A stretch of 9,192 bases of DNA from assembly GCA_039034155.1 (NCBI GenBank), contig JBCCBI010000215.1, positions 1-9,192 of the forward strand. The letters are read 5' to 3'. The notes under the pieces are model-generated. The model was not told the origin of the DNA. It saw only the letters and a list, made by a program, of their open reading frames with translations, and ran no database searches. Shown here one piece after another: positions 1 to 6,705 of the stretch. This DNA is from JBCCBI01 sp039034155. Its GTDB lineage: Bacteria > Deinococcota > Deinococci > Deinococcales > Trueperaceae. The position numbers and the translations under genes were made by a program. Position 1 is the first letter of the stretch. Each line of letters opens with the position of its first letter.

Positions 1-1357
1 CAGCAAGGATGCGAGCACCTCCATCTAAATCAGCCACAACCCCAACAGGAATCAAGGCGTTATCACCGCTATTCAAGGCAGGTGAGGTATCGACTAGGCG
101 GTAGTTGCCTGCGTCTGTGGGAGCTGCTGCTGGGTTAATGGGATCAACGAAGACATCTCCTAGCTCAAATCCCACAAAGCTGTCGTTGGTGGATTCACCT
201 GTTGTGAAGCCAAACGCGCTGTTGTTAAGGGTGATAACACCTACCGCACTAATTTGAGCAGCAGTTAGTGCACTATTTCCAAGGACTAAGCTGTTATTGA
301 GGGTAGCAGCATCATCGCTGAAAATCCCGCCACCAGATCCCCCACTATTTCCGGACACTGTACTGTTAGTAAGCGTGATGGCATCATCGCTATAAATTCC
401 ACCACCATCAGTGGTGACACTGTTTCCAAATACTACGCTATTAGTAAGCGTGATCCCAGCATCACCATAAACGCCACCGCCACTATCGACGGCACTATTT
501 CCAGAGATCGTACTATCATTGATAGTGATGTTAAAGAAAGCGTAAAGTCCACCGCCATATTCACCGAAACTATTGTCAAATCCACCCGCACTATTTCCAG
601 AGATCATACTATTAGTTATAATAGCCTCACTGCGAAGAGCAAACACCCCACCTCCTCTGATACCAGCTTGATTATTCAATATGAGGCTGTCAATTACAGT
701 TACGTCACTAAGGCTGTTATAAATCCCACCGCCGTAGAAGTCTGCCATATTATCACTGATGGTGCTACTTGTAATCGTAATCCCACCACTAGTGCTAATC
801 ATTGCTCCCCCGCGAACAGCTGTGTTGTTAGTGAAGGTGCTGTTGCTAGCGCTGATACCTGTTTGTGCATAGAGCGCGCCCCCGCCTCGCAAAGGAGAAA
901 AGCTATTTACCGTCGATGTATTATTGCGAAACGTGCTATTAGTCACCATAAGCTCGCGATCACTACGAATGGCACCACCATCATCATTGCCAGCGTTGCC
1001 GTTTTGAAACGTTAGGTCGTTGATAGTCAGCGTGCCGTTGCCGATGTGGTTGAAGATGCGGTGAGTGTTTTGCCCGTCTAAGATGATGTTTGTTCCGGCA
1101 GCATCAATAGTGAGCGTGTTTTCATCAATTTCAATCTCGCCACCTGTCAAGTTGATTGTGCCAGACAGACCTGCTTGGAAGGTAATCGTGCCACCTTCTG
1201 CGGCTGCTGTAATTGCATCTCGTAAACTACCTGCACCCGTATCGTTTAAGTTGGTGACTTGGGCGAAGCTTGTTGAGAATAGAAAGTAAAGTCCAAAAAC
1301 CAGAAAGCCAATTATAGTAGCTTTCTTCAGGCGTGGTTGAGTGAATACTGCGTTCAT
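1..1357 (-). CDS. Secreted right-handed beta-helix repeat protein, choice-of-anchor type (partial, C-terminus beyond window)
   Basis: The minus strand is open from ATG at 1357 to the window edge (452 codons, no stop seen). Residues 1-32 look like a signal peptide: a basic start (R9, K11, K12), a hydrophobic core at 13-27 and a likely cleavage after SFA32. Mature residues 34-49 (VTNLNDTGAGSLRDAI) are the entry motif of CSLREA/choice-of-anchor beta-helix proteins. About ten coils of 23-32 residues follow, each with an N-S-T-x-x-x-N core and a GGG(I/V)(Y/F) turn, as in parallel beta-helices of the polymorphic outer-membrane/pectate-lyase fold. Residues 419-434 (YRL...SPALNSGDNA) and 443-449 (DLDGGAR) match the closing part of choice-of-anchor Q domains. 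Repeats are visible in the DNA too: an 18-mer at 492-509 recurs at 588-605, and a 14-mer at 366-379 recurs at 441-454. The protein is probably exported to the surface or medium; substrate or ligand is unknown. The family assignment is strong, the function is not. Confidence 0.9.
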   Translation of the reverse strand, partial: MNAVFTQPRLKKATIIGFLVFGLYFLFSTSFAQVTNLNDTGAGSLRDAITAAAEGGTITFQAGLSGTINLTGGEIEIDENTLTIDAAGTNIILDGQNTHRIFNHIGNGTLTINDLTFQNGNAGNDDGGAIRSDRELMVTNSTFRNNTSTVNSFSPLRGGGALYAQTGISASNSTFTNNTAVRGGAMISTSGGITITSSTISDNMADFYGGGIYNSLSDVTVIDSLILNNQAGIRGGGVFALRSEAIITNSMISGNSAGGFDNSFGEYGGGLYAFFNITINDSTISGNSAVDSGGGVYGDAGITLTNSVVFGNSVTTDGGGIYSDDAITLTNSTVSGNSGGSGGGIFSDDAATLNNSLVLGNSALTAAQISAVGVITLNNSAFGFTTGESTNDSFVGFELGDVFVDPINPAAAPTDAGNYRLVDTSPALNSGDNALIPVGVVADLDGGARILA

Positions 1358-1363
1358 ACGAGT

Positions 1364-1369
1364 AGGTTA
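1364..1369 (-). promoter_or_regulatory. Candidate extended -10 box of the beta-helix gene, leaderless
   Basis: On the minus strand TAACCT lies 6 bases before the ATG at 1357, so transcription would begin at or next to the start codon. The bases before it read TGC, giving an extended -10 form (TGnTANNNT), which can work without a good -35; the position 17 bases upstream has no TTGACA-like hexamer. No Shine-Dalgarno sequence could fit in such a short leader. Supported by the same arrangement in front of other genes of this window; not proven. Confidence 0.5.
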
Positions 1370-1401
1370 GCAAAAGGGCTCTTACAGAATTCTTACTCGA
1401 G

Positions 1402-1421
1402 CCCCTCCCCTCCCTCACTCC
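1402..1421 (-). other. G-rich tract between divergent promoters
   Basis: The plus strand carries a pure-pyrimidine run C4-T-C4-T-C3-T-C, then ACTCC; read on the minus strand this gives three G runs of 3-4 followed upstream by a GG. It falls just short of a classical four-run G-quadruplex but could form a two-tetrad or imperfect one. It sits between the -10 boxes of the beta-helix gene and trkH, next to a CTCGAG at 1396-1401. A regulatory role is inference only. Confidence 0.3.
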
Positions 1422-1432
1422 AAAAAGTGCGA

Positions 1433-1438
1433 TACACT
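1433..1438 (+). promoter_or_regulatory. Candidate -10 box of trkH, leaderless
   Basis: TACACT is followed by only 5 bases (AACCC) before the GTG start at 1444. Transcription is expected about 6-7 bases after a -10 box, so the message would begin at the start codon. No Shine-Dalgarno sequence is present in the upstream bases. The stretch TA(C/A)ACTAACCC is almost repeated in front of the kinase gene at 6693-6703. No convincing -35 was seen. Confidence 0.5.
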
Positions 1439-1443
1439 AACCC

Positions 1444-2907
1444 GTGCGCGGTCGTTTTGCTCCCTACATTCTCGGTACAGGTTTGCTCGGTTTGGCTGTG
1501 TTCATGGCCATTTTTACACTTTACGCAGGCTTTGAACGCGAACCTTGGCGCGGCTTTTTGATTACTGCAGTGCTTTCTGGTGTTGTTGGGCGAGCGCTCA
1601 CGTGGTGGGGTACAAGCGACGGCGAACCCACCCGCCGCGAGGCACTGGTGGGTGTGATTGCCCTTTGGTTTGTGATTCCGTTTATGGGCGCGTTTCCCTA
1701 CATGATTGATGCTGGGTTTAGCCCCATCAACGCCATGTTTGAATCCATGAGCGGCTTTACCACCACAGGCGCAACTGTGCTTACCGACTTTGACGCGCTC
1801 TCACCCAGTTTGTTTATGTGGCGTGCGCTCACCCAGTGGGTTGGCGGCGTGGGCATTATTGTGTTGTTTATCGCTGTATTTCCCAAACTGGCCATTGCTG
1901 GGCGGCAACTCTTTTTTGCTGAAGCACCAGGACCCACCGAAGAACGCCTCACTCCGCGCCTCAAGAACACGTCTAACGCAGTGTTACTCGTTTACGTTGG
2001 TCTCACGGTACTCTGCATCATCGCGTACAGGCTTGGCGGCATGGGTTTATATGATGCCATCGCCCATGCGTTTACAACCCTGTCTGCTGGTGGGTTTAGC
2101 CCTAAGGGATTGAGTTTTGAGGAGTTTAGTCCTACACTCGTGTGGATTTGCATTATCTTTATGGTCTTTGCTGGGTCGAACTTTGCGCTTCAGTACCGGG
2201 TGGTGAGCGGCAAGCCCAAAGCCCTTTTAAGAGATAGCGAGTTCCGGGCTTACCTCATTATTATTGCTGTGGTCACAGTGGTGCTGACCTTTGCCCTGCG
2301 CACAACCTATGCACCCGTGGCGGCACTGCGCCACGCGCTGTTTCAAGTGCTCAGCATTATGACGACGGCAGGTTACGCCTCAGCGGATTTTGCACTCTGG
2401 CCACAGCAGGCACAAGTGCTCTTAATTGTATTGATGTTTGTGGGTGGTAGTGCGGGTAGTGCGGGCGGTGGCATTAAGGTGGCGCGCTGGCTCATCATCA
2501 CAAAGCACACCGTGCGCGAAGTGCGACGAGCCTTGCAACCAAGGGCAGTATTGCCATTACGTGTAGGCGGGCGCAGCGTGCCCGAAGAAGTGTTTCGAGC
2601 AGTGGCAGCGTTCGTTACGCTGTACGTGGGCTTGTTTGCGTTCACAACGGCAATACTGGTGTGGTTTGGGGCAGATTTTACCACAGCGTTTACAGCGTCG
2701 ATTGCGTGTATTGGGAACATTGGTCCGGGGCTAAACACAGTGGGACCGATGCTCAATTTTGACGGGCTACACCCGTTTAGTCGGGTGCTACTCACCTTTG
2801 GGATGTACGCTGGGCGGCTCGAGGTTGTTACTTTATTTGTACTGTTTGACCCAGCCTTTTGGCGTTTGCCGAGGGTGAATTTGTGGCGTTCGAAGGAACG
2901 TTCTTGA
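1444..2907 (+). CDS. trkH: Potassium uptake protein TrkH (Trk/Ktr membrane subunit)
   Basis: A 487-residue polytopic inner-membrane protein, the usual TrkH length. TrkH/KtrB proteins have four membrane-pore-membrane repeats, each giving one selectivity-filter segment. All four are visible: SGFTTTGA at 103-110, LSAGGFSP at 213-220, TTAGYASAD at 307-315 and IGNIGPGLNTVG at 423-434. The glycine-rich GGSAGSAGGGIKVAR at 334-348 corresponds to the conserved intramembrane gate region, and YAGRLEVVTLF near the C-terminus is the family's closing motif. It imports K+ together with a cytoplasmic TrkA/KtrA RCK subunit, which is not in this window. The start is GTG, chosen because it begins the first hydrophobic helix and lies right behind a -10 box; there is no ribosome binding site. 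It is divergent from the beta-helix gene and stands alone as a transcription unit. Whether it is Trk-like or Ktr-like in ion coupling cannot be told here. Confidence 0.95.
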   Translation: MRGRFAPYILGTGLLGLAVFMAIFTLYAGFEREPWRGFLITAVLSGVVGRALTWWGTSDGEPTRREALVGVIALWFVIPFMGAFPYMIDAGFSPINAMFESMSGFTTTGATVLTDFDALSPSLFMWRALTQWVGGVGIIVLFIAVFPKLAIAGRQLFFAEAPGPTEERLTPRLKNTSNAVLLVYVGLTVLCIIAYRLGGMGLYDAIAHAFTTLSAGGFSPKGLSFEEFSPTLVWICIIFMVFAGSNFALQYRVVSGKPKALLRDSEFRAYLIIIAVVTVVLTFALRTTYAPVAALRHALFQVLSIMTTAGYASADFALWPQQAQVLLIVLMFVGGSAGSAGGGIKVARWLIITKHTVREVRRALQPRAVLPLRVGGRSVPEEVFRAVAAFVTLYVGLFAFTTAILVWFGADFTTAFTASIACIGNIGPGLNTVGPMLNFDGLHPFSRVLLTFGMYAGRLEVVTLFVLFDPAFWRLPRVNLWRSKERS

Positions 2908-3198
2908 GATTTCTTGAAGATATATTTTTAAGTTAGTGGGCTCAAACCACCCAACACGTTCTAGCAGTTCCAGAATACGTTGCCGTACGCTGAGTGGGTT
3001 TGTTTTTACTCGCATAGCTCGCATCTGAATAGCGTTTCCACGAGTGACTGCCCCCAGGCAGTTGCGCGTGCGACCTAGGGGAGTAGAAATCGACCCGCTC
3101 AGTATGGGGAACCAATACTGGAACTGCTATGAAGTTGCTAAAAAGCTCCAGATAGAAATGCTAGTTCGTTGCTAACATCCTCAGCTTCTAAGTGGCGG
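2908..3198. other. Spacer between trkH and the bactofilin gene, with hairpins and a long-range inverted repeat
   Basis: No gene is supported here. A hairpin at 3044-3065 has a six-pair core (ACTGCC, loop CCCA, GGCAGT), extended by two G-T wobbles and a G-C pair. A second hairpin at 3100-3120 pairs CAGTAT with ATACTG. Neither is followed by a T run, so they are not typical intrinsic terminators. TAGCAGTTCCAG at 2962-2973 recurs as an exact inverted copy at 3118-3129. A 5-bp hairpin at 2887-2900 overlaps the 3' end of trkH. A minus-strand reading frame of 63 codons reaches into trkH but shows no clear homology. Confidence 0.45.
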
Positions 3199-3204
3199 TA
3201 AACT
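3199..3204 (+). promoter_or_regulatory. Candidate -10 box of the bactofilin gene, leaderless
   Basis: TAAACT is followed by 8 bases before ATG 3213. The hexamer is identical to the one 7 bases in front of the kinase start (6693-6698). It lies inside the frame that an upstream GTG (3192) would open, so if it is the promoter, the GTG cannot be the start on that transcript. A -35 at normal spacing was not found. Confidence 0.45.
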
Positions 3205-3212
3205 ACTCAGTT

Positions 3213-3881
3213 ATGTGGAAACGGCGCGCAGCAAAACACAAACATCAGCATATGGACGCTCAAGCTGCGCAGCCAACCTCAACCGTCATGCCAACGTCCA
3301 CCAAACCTCATCACACATCACAATCTACACACCGTGAACACTTGCCCCATTACACTGAACCGTTTACCTTTATTCACAAAGGTACGCTTATCGTCGGTAA
3401 TTTGACCGTACCAGGGCGAGCACGTATTCACGGCGCTGTACACGGCAACCTCGAGGTCGCTGGGCTTTTAGAAATTGCTGAGTCAGCAACAGTTGAAGGT
3501 AGTTACATTCACGCGGATACCGTGAAGATTATTGGCACTGTGTGCGCAGATGTTTGGGCCCACGGCAAGGTGGAAATCTGGCGTACAGGTAAGCTCACAG
3601 GCAACATCTATGCGGCTTCACTGGATATTGAAGAGGGCGCAACCTTTGTTGGCAGTAGCGATATGCAGCCAACTGGCTACATCAAAATGCCGGCTGCCTT
3701 CAAAAAGTATGTGGGTAACGTTGATACGTGGGGAGATACCAGCGCAGCAGGGCTAGCGTCACAACCTAGCCAGCCTTACAGAGCACCTGATACACCTGAG
3801 TACATTGATTTGATTGAAAATGATGCTGCATCACATGAGGCTGAGACTATCAAAGCAGATGACGCTGACGCATCTCCCTAA
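3213..3881 (+). CDS. Bactofilin-family cytoskeletal protein
   Basis: A cytoplasmic protein of 222 residues from ATG 3213. Residues 51-150 form the bactofilin (DUF583) domain, a short right-handed beta-helix that polymerises end to end without nucleotide. The typical alternation is visible: GTLIVGNLTV, RIHGAVHGNLEVAG, ATVEGSYIHADTVKIIGTV, ADVWAHGKVEIWRTGKLTG, and a closing IEEGATFVGSSDMQ, as in family members ending in GA.F.G...M. The N-terminal 50 residues are polar and rich in His, Thr, Ser and Lys; the C-terminal 70 are Pro-rich then acidic. Both tails look disordered, as is usual. A GTG 7 codons upstream (3192) would give 229 residues, but a -10 box lies between the two starts and neither has a Shine-Dalgarno, so I prefer ATG. 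Bactofilins scaffold cell-wall enzymes or polar structures; the partner here is unknown. There is no adjacent M23 peptidase gene, a common bactofilin neighbour. Confidence 0.88.
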   Translation: MWKRRAAKHKHQHMDAQAAQPTSTVMPTSTKPHHTSQSTHREHLPHYTEPFTFIHKGTLIVGNLTVPGRARIHGAVHGNLEVAGLLEIAESATVEGSYIHADTVKIIGTVCADVWAHGKVEIWRTGKLTGNIYAASLDIEEGATFVGSSDMQPTGYIKMPAAFKKYVGNVDTWGDTSAAGLASQPSQPYRAPDTPEYIDLIENDAASHEAETIKADDADASP

Positions 3882-4374
3882 AGTCATTTAACAATCATTG
3901 AGAAGAAAAGTAGGCTCGAGCCATCACGTGCACATCCGTTACATCAAGATGTACATGTGTTTAGCTTGGACTGCTAGAATATCAATTTGGTACGTTCACT
4001 TGGGTGACTATGACAAGTTGAACGGATTTACCACACACCTTTGCGTAAGGTGAGACATCTATTTCCAGATGATGATTTTGCTCAGGTCATGGGCTGTCTG
4101 TCTTCTGATAGAGGTAGGTGCTCGAGCTTTACTCACGTGTTACTGAATCACCAAATGAATTTACGTGTTATTAAGCGTGATGTAAAATACGTTTGATAAC
4201 ACGCATCATGATGATACCTTCGTTAGCTAACACCATCACAACCCTTTTAACCCTAATGGTTTGATGCTCAGCTAGCCTTATACGCTCAGTGCAGCAGCCT
4301 ATTGAACCTGCATGATGAAGCCATAGATGAGGTTAATTTACCCAAATGGCACAGTAATCAGCCGCGCTAGTGCG
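3882..4374. other. Long spacer between the bactofilin gene and accD, with inverted repeats
   Basis: About 490 bases with no supportable gene on either strand and no tRNA-like fold. It holds two CTCGAG palindromes (3915-3920, inside the larger GGCTCGAGCC; and 4121-4126). Small dyads occur at 3940-3953 (TACATC-AA-GATGTA) and 4204-4213 (CATCATGATG). The motif ACGTGTTA occurs at 4135-4142 and 4163-4170, and CGTGTTAT (4164-4171) has an exact inverted copy ATAACACG at 4196-4203. A TAAAAT at 4182-4187 could be a -10 box, without a good -35. No T-tailed hairpin was found after the bactofilin stop. Confidence 0.4.
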
Positions 4375-4380
4375 TAGACT
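4375..4380 (+). promoter_or_regulatory. Candidate -10 box for accD-accA
   Basis: TAGACT fits the TANNCT form seen before the other genes, and the preceding AGTGCG is shared with the bases just before the trkH box. It lies 23 bases before the accD start, which would give a leader of roughly 17 bases carrying the ribosome binding site at 4391-4395. Unlike the leaderless genes, accD would thus be translated by the Shine-Dalgarno route. The -35 region is not clear. Confidence 0.35.
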
Positions 4381-4390
4381 GAACCACCCT

Positions 4391-4395
4391 AGGAG
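4391..4395 (+). promoter_or_regulatory. Ribosome binding site of accD
   Basis: AGGAG with 8 bases to the ATG at 4404, a good Shine-Dalgarno match and spacing. It fixes the accD start and contrasts with trkH, the bactofilin and the kinase genes, which have none. Confidence 0.75.
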
Positions 4396-4403
4396 ATACC
4401 CCT

Positions 4404-5291
4404 ATGACGCTAGAACGCTGGTTTCGGCGCAAGCGCCCCACCAAAACAGATGAAGATATAAGCCCGCCCGGCTTGTGGCTCAAGTGCGAAGCCTGCGGCG
4501 CGCAGATTTACCGTAAAGATTTAGTCGCCAACCTCTATTGCTGTCCCGAGTGCGGCCATCACTACAGAATGCCCGTTGAAGCACGTATCGAACTCCTGGC
4601 AGATGAGGGCACGTTTGAGCAGTGGTCAGGTGATATTCAAGCCCAAGACCCGTTGGAGTTTGTTGACCGCGAACCTTATCCTGAACGCTTAAAACGATTC
4701 CAGAAAAAACAACAACGCCCCGACGCCATTGTGACGGGCGCAGCCACCTTAAACGGTGAGCCTGTTGCCTTTGCGATTATGGATTTCTTTTTTGCGGGCG
4801 GGTCTATGGGTTCAGTGGTAGGTGAAGAAATTGCCAGAGCCGCTGAACGCGCCGCCCAAGAAATGCGTAGTTTCATTGCGGTGACGGCCTCAGGTGGCGC
4901 GCGTATGCAAGAAGGTGCTTTGTCTTTAATGCAAATGGCGAAGACAACGGTTGCGCTAGACCGTCTGGCTGCCAAGCGCCTGCCTTACATCACCGTGTTG
5001 GCTGACCCCACTACGGGCGGCGTGACCGCCAGTTTTGCCACTTTAGGTGACATGATTGTGTCTGAACCGGGGGCGCTTATTGGCTTTGCGGGTCCCAGGG
5101 TGATTCAACAGACTATTAAACAAGAATTACCCGAAGGTTTTCAACGCGCTGAGTTTTTGCTTGAAAAAGGCATGTTAGATGATGTCATCAGCAGACACAA
5201 CCTCAAAACCAAACTCGCCAGTTATGTGCGCTTGTTACGGGGTAGTTTCCGGGAGCCTCAGCGGGAGATTAACTATGTCCCTAGCGTTTGA
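4404..5291 (+). CDS. accD: Acetyl-CoA carboxylase carboxyltransferase subunit beta
   Basis: 295 residues, close to the roughly 300 usual for AccD. With AccA it forms the alpha2-beta2 carboxyltransferase, which moves the carboxyl group from biotinylated AccB to acetyl-CoA and makes malonyl-CoA for fatty-acid synthesis in the cytoplasm. The N-terminal zinc ribbon is complete: C28-x2-C31, 15 residues, C47-x2-C50, the spacing found in E. coli AccD. The crotonase-fold core follows from about 55, with SGGARMQEG at 163-171 (acyl-CoA pocket and oxyanion-hole region), DPTTGGVTASFA at 201-212 and IGFAGPRVIQQT at 226-237. The start ATG is set by a strong Shine-Dalgarno and keeps the usual basic N-terminus. 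The 3' end overlaps accA by 17 bases in another frame, so the two are translated from one message and probably coupled to give equal subunits. Confidence 0.97.
   Translation: MTLERWFRRKRPTKTDEDISPPGLWLKCEACGAQIYRKDLVANLYCCPECGHHYRMPVEARIELLADEGTFEQWSGDIQAQDPLEFVDREPYPERLKRFQKKQQRPDAIVTGAATLNGEPVAFAIMDFFFAGGSMGSVVGEEIARAAERAAQEMRSFIAVTASGGARMQEGALSLMQMAKTTVALDRLAAKRLPYITVLADPTTGGVTASFATLGDMIVSEPGALIGFAGPRVIQQTIKQELPEGFQRAEFLLEKGMLDDVISRHNLKTKLASYVRLLRGSFREPQREINYVPSV
5263..5267 (+). promoter_or_regulatory. Ribosome binding site of accA inside the accD end
   Basis: GGGAG with 7 bases to ATG 5275. It lies within the last codons of accD and decides the accA start; an in-frame ATG at 5179 is 96 bases further up inside accD and lacks such a site. 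Confidence 0.65.
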
Positions 5292-6270
5292 GAAACCCAT
5301 CAACGAACTGCAAGCGCGTATCGACGACATGCGCACGTTTGTCACCGAGCAAGGTGTTGATCTCAACAGTGAAATTAAAGTGCTCGAGGAACGGCTCGAG
5401 CAACTCAAGCGCGACGTCTATGCAGATTTAAGCCGGTGGCAACGCGTTCAAGCCGCTAGGGCCAGCGGCCGCCCCACCGCGCTGGATTACATTCACGGTG
5501 CGTTTAGTGCCTTCAACGAACTCCACGGCGATAGAACCTTGGGGGATGACGCCGCCATCGTCACCGGACTCGCGGAGCTAGACGGCACCAGCGTTGTGGT
5601 GATTGGCCAGCAAAAAGGCCGTGATACCAAAGAGAATATTAAGCGCAACTTTGGCATGGCCCACCCGAGCGGCTACCGCAAAGCCATGCGTATGTTTGAC
5701 CTAGCCGACAAATTTCAGCTTCCTGTCATTACACTTATTGACACACCAGGCGCTTACCCGGGCATCGCCGCTGAAGAACAAGGGCAAGCTTGGGTGATTG
5801 CTGAAAGCATCCAGCGGATGAGCCGTTTAACTGTCCCAGCCATCAGTGTGGTTATTGGTGAGGGTGGCTCGGGCGGGGCGCTGGCCGTTGCCGTTGCCAA
5901 CCGCGTGCTCATTTTGGAAAACAGTATCTACTCGGTGATTAGCCCTGAATCCTGCGCCGCTATTTTATGGCGCGATGCCTCGCAAGCTGAACACGCGGCT
6001 GAGGCGCTTAAACTTACCGCGCAAGATTTACTGTCGTTAGATGTGGTTGATGCCATCATCAAAGAGCCGCTCGGTGGCGCGCACCGCAACCCTGACAAAA
6101 TGGTGCGCTGCCTGGGTGAAACTTTGCAAAGTGAACTCAACAAGCTGATGCAACTTTCAGAACATGAGCTTTTAGAACAGCGTTACGAGCGTTTCCGTAA
6201 GTTGGGACGGGTGACAGCGCAGGAGGCCGGCGAGGGAGTGCGGGCGCTCGAGTCCGGTGAGACTGACTAA
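5275..6270 (+). CDS. accA: Acetyl-CoA carboxylase carboxyltransferase subunit alpha
   Basis: 331 residues, slightly longer than E. coli AccA (about 319). It is the partner of AccD in the carboxyltransferase and supplies the surface for carboxybiotin binding. The N-terminal 60 residues are helical and charged, with the family's FEKPI start and LE-L pattern. Then come RPTALDYI at 66-73, GDRTLGDDAAIVTGLA at 85-100, GQQKGRDTKENIKRNFGMA at 111-129, the DTPGAYPG segment at 156-163, the oxyanion-type glycine cluster GEGGSGGALA at 195-204, SVISPESCAAILWRD at 220-234 and a closing EPLGGAHRNP at 264-273. All are in family order with no gap. The start at 5275 is chosen for its ribosome binding site and for the canonical MSLAFEKPI beginning; a longer reading from 5179 would add 32 non-homologous residues. 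It is the last gene of the accD-accA unit. Two CTCGAG sites 12 bases apart (5383, 5395) encode Leu-Glu in the N-terminal helix. Confidence 0.97.
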   Translation: MSLAFEKPINELQARIDDMRTFVTEQGVDLNSEIKVLEERLEQLKRDVYADLSRWQRVQAARASGRPTALDYIHGAFSAFNELHGDRTLGDDAAIVTGLAELDGTSVVVIGQQKGRDTKENIKRNFGMAHPSGYRKAMRMFDLADKFQLPVITLIDTPGAYPGIAAEEQGQAWVIAESIQRMSRLTVPAISVVIGEGGSGGALAVAVANRVLILENSIYSVISPESCAAILWRDASQAEHAAEALKLTAQDLLSLDVVDAIIKEPLGGAHRNPDKMVRCLGETLQSELNKLMQLSEHELLEQRYERFRKLGRVTAQEAGEGVRALESGETD

Positions 6271-6692
6271 CCCTCACACTAGGCGCATCCTACATTTGAC
6301 AGGTAATGCTCGGTGGGTGATGCTTTTTGCGTTTCTCGCAGCAACCTCCCCTAAATCCCTCTAGTAGGGGGACGTTTGTCTATATTCCCCTGTTTGTGTA
6401 AGAGGTTTTCGCATCCGCGATCTTCCAATTCACAAACATCAGACGTTATTGCAATGCGCCCCGTCAAACTTCCCAACCTCAAACATCCCACGCATCATTT
6501 AGGTGTATTTTAGCAACTACACGAGTTAATGATACATACGTAGCACCTGATGGAATCTCCCTCTCTCCCGTTCTCCTGTAAAGACACAACCAATGACTTA
6601 TCATCAATATGTAACAGCATCTCATGTAACTGTTATTTATTTAAGCCTAGTTGAGAACATGCTTTCTTTGCTTAAAACTGTCTAACTCAGGT
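6271..6692. other. Spacer between accA and the kinase gene
   Basis: About 420 bases without a supportable gene. At 6347-6372 C-rich blocks (CTCCCCT, then TCCCT) face a TAGTAGGGGGA block and can fold, for example CCCT-CTAGT-AGGG at 6357-6369; this looks like a remnant of a small palindromic dispersed repeat rather than a terminator, since no T run follows. At 6609-6635 ATGTAAC occurs twice with a 15-base period, and TAACAG at 6612-6617 faces CTGTTA at 6630-6635. A possible upstream promoter is TTGAGA at 6651-6656, 16 bases, then TAAAAC at 6673-6678. Confidence 0.4.
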
Positions 6693-6698
6693 TAAACT
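6693..6698 (+). promoter_or_regulatory. Candidate -10 box of the kinase-STAND gene, leaderless
   Basis: TAAACT followed by AACCCCC and then ATG at 6706, a gap of 7 bases. The same hexamer precedes the bactofilin gene, and the ACTAACCC following it is shared with trkH. TTGCTT at 6668-6673 could be a -35, but the 19-base spacing is long. There is no ribosome binding site. A second possible promoter, TTGAGA/TAAAAC, lies just upstream and would give a leader of about 20 bases. Confidence 0.5.
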
Positions 6699-6705
6699 AA
6701 CCCCC

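Noticed and set aside
668..1289. Two plus-strand reading frames (115 and 74 codons)
   Set aside because: They lie opposite the beta-helix gene, whose minus-strand frame has a signal peptide and clear repeats; the plus frames show no family features.
2833..3024. Minus-strand frame of 63 codons overlapping the trkH end
   Set aside because: It overlaps 75 bases of trkH on the opposite strand, has no recognisable domain and no convincing ribosome binding site. The stretch LSVRQRILELLERVG looks helical but is too short to assign.
3044..3065. Hairpin as trkH terminator
   Set aside because: No T run follows and it is about 140 bases past the stop codon.
3882..4403. tRNA or known riboswitch in the long spacer before accD
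   Set aside because: No T-loop GTTCGANNC, no cloverleaf and no recognised riboswitch core were seen on either strand.
5179..5274. Upstream ATG start for accA
   Set aside because: It lies within accD, adds residues unlike AccA, and the ATG at 5275 has a good ribosome binding site.
1358..6705. Deinococcus radiation/desiccation response motif in the spacers
   Set aside because: No TTATG-type 17-base palindrome with matching halves was found upstream of any gene.
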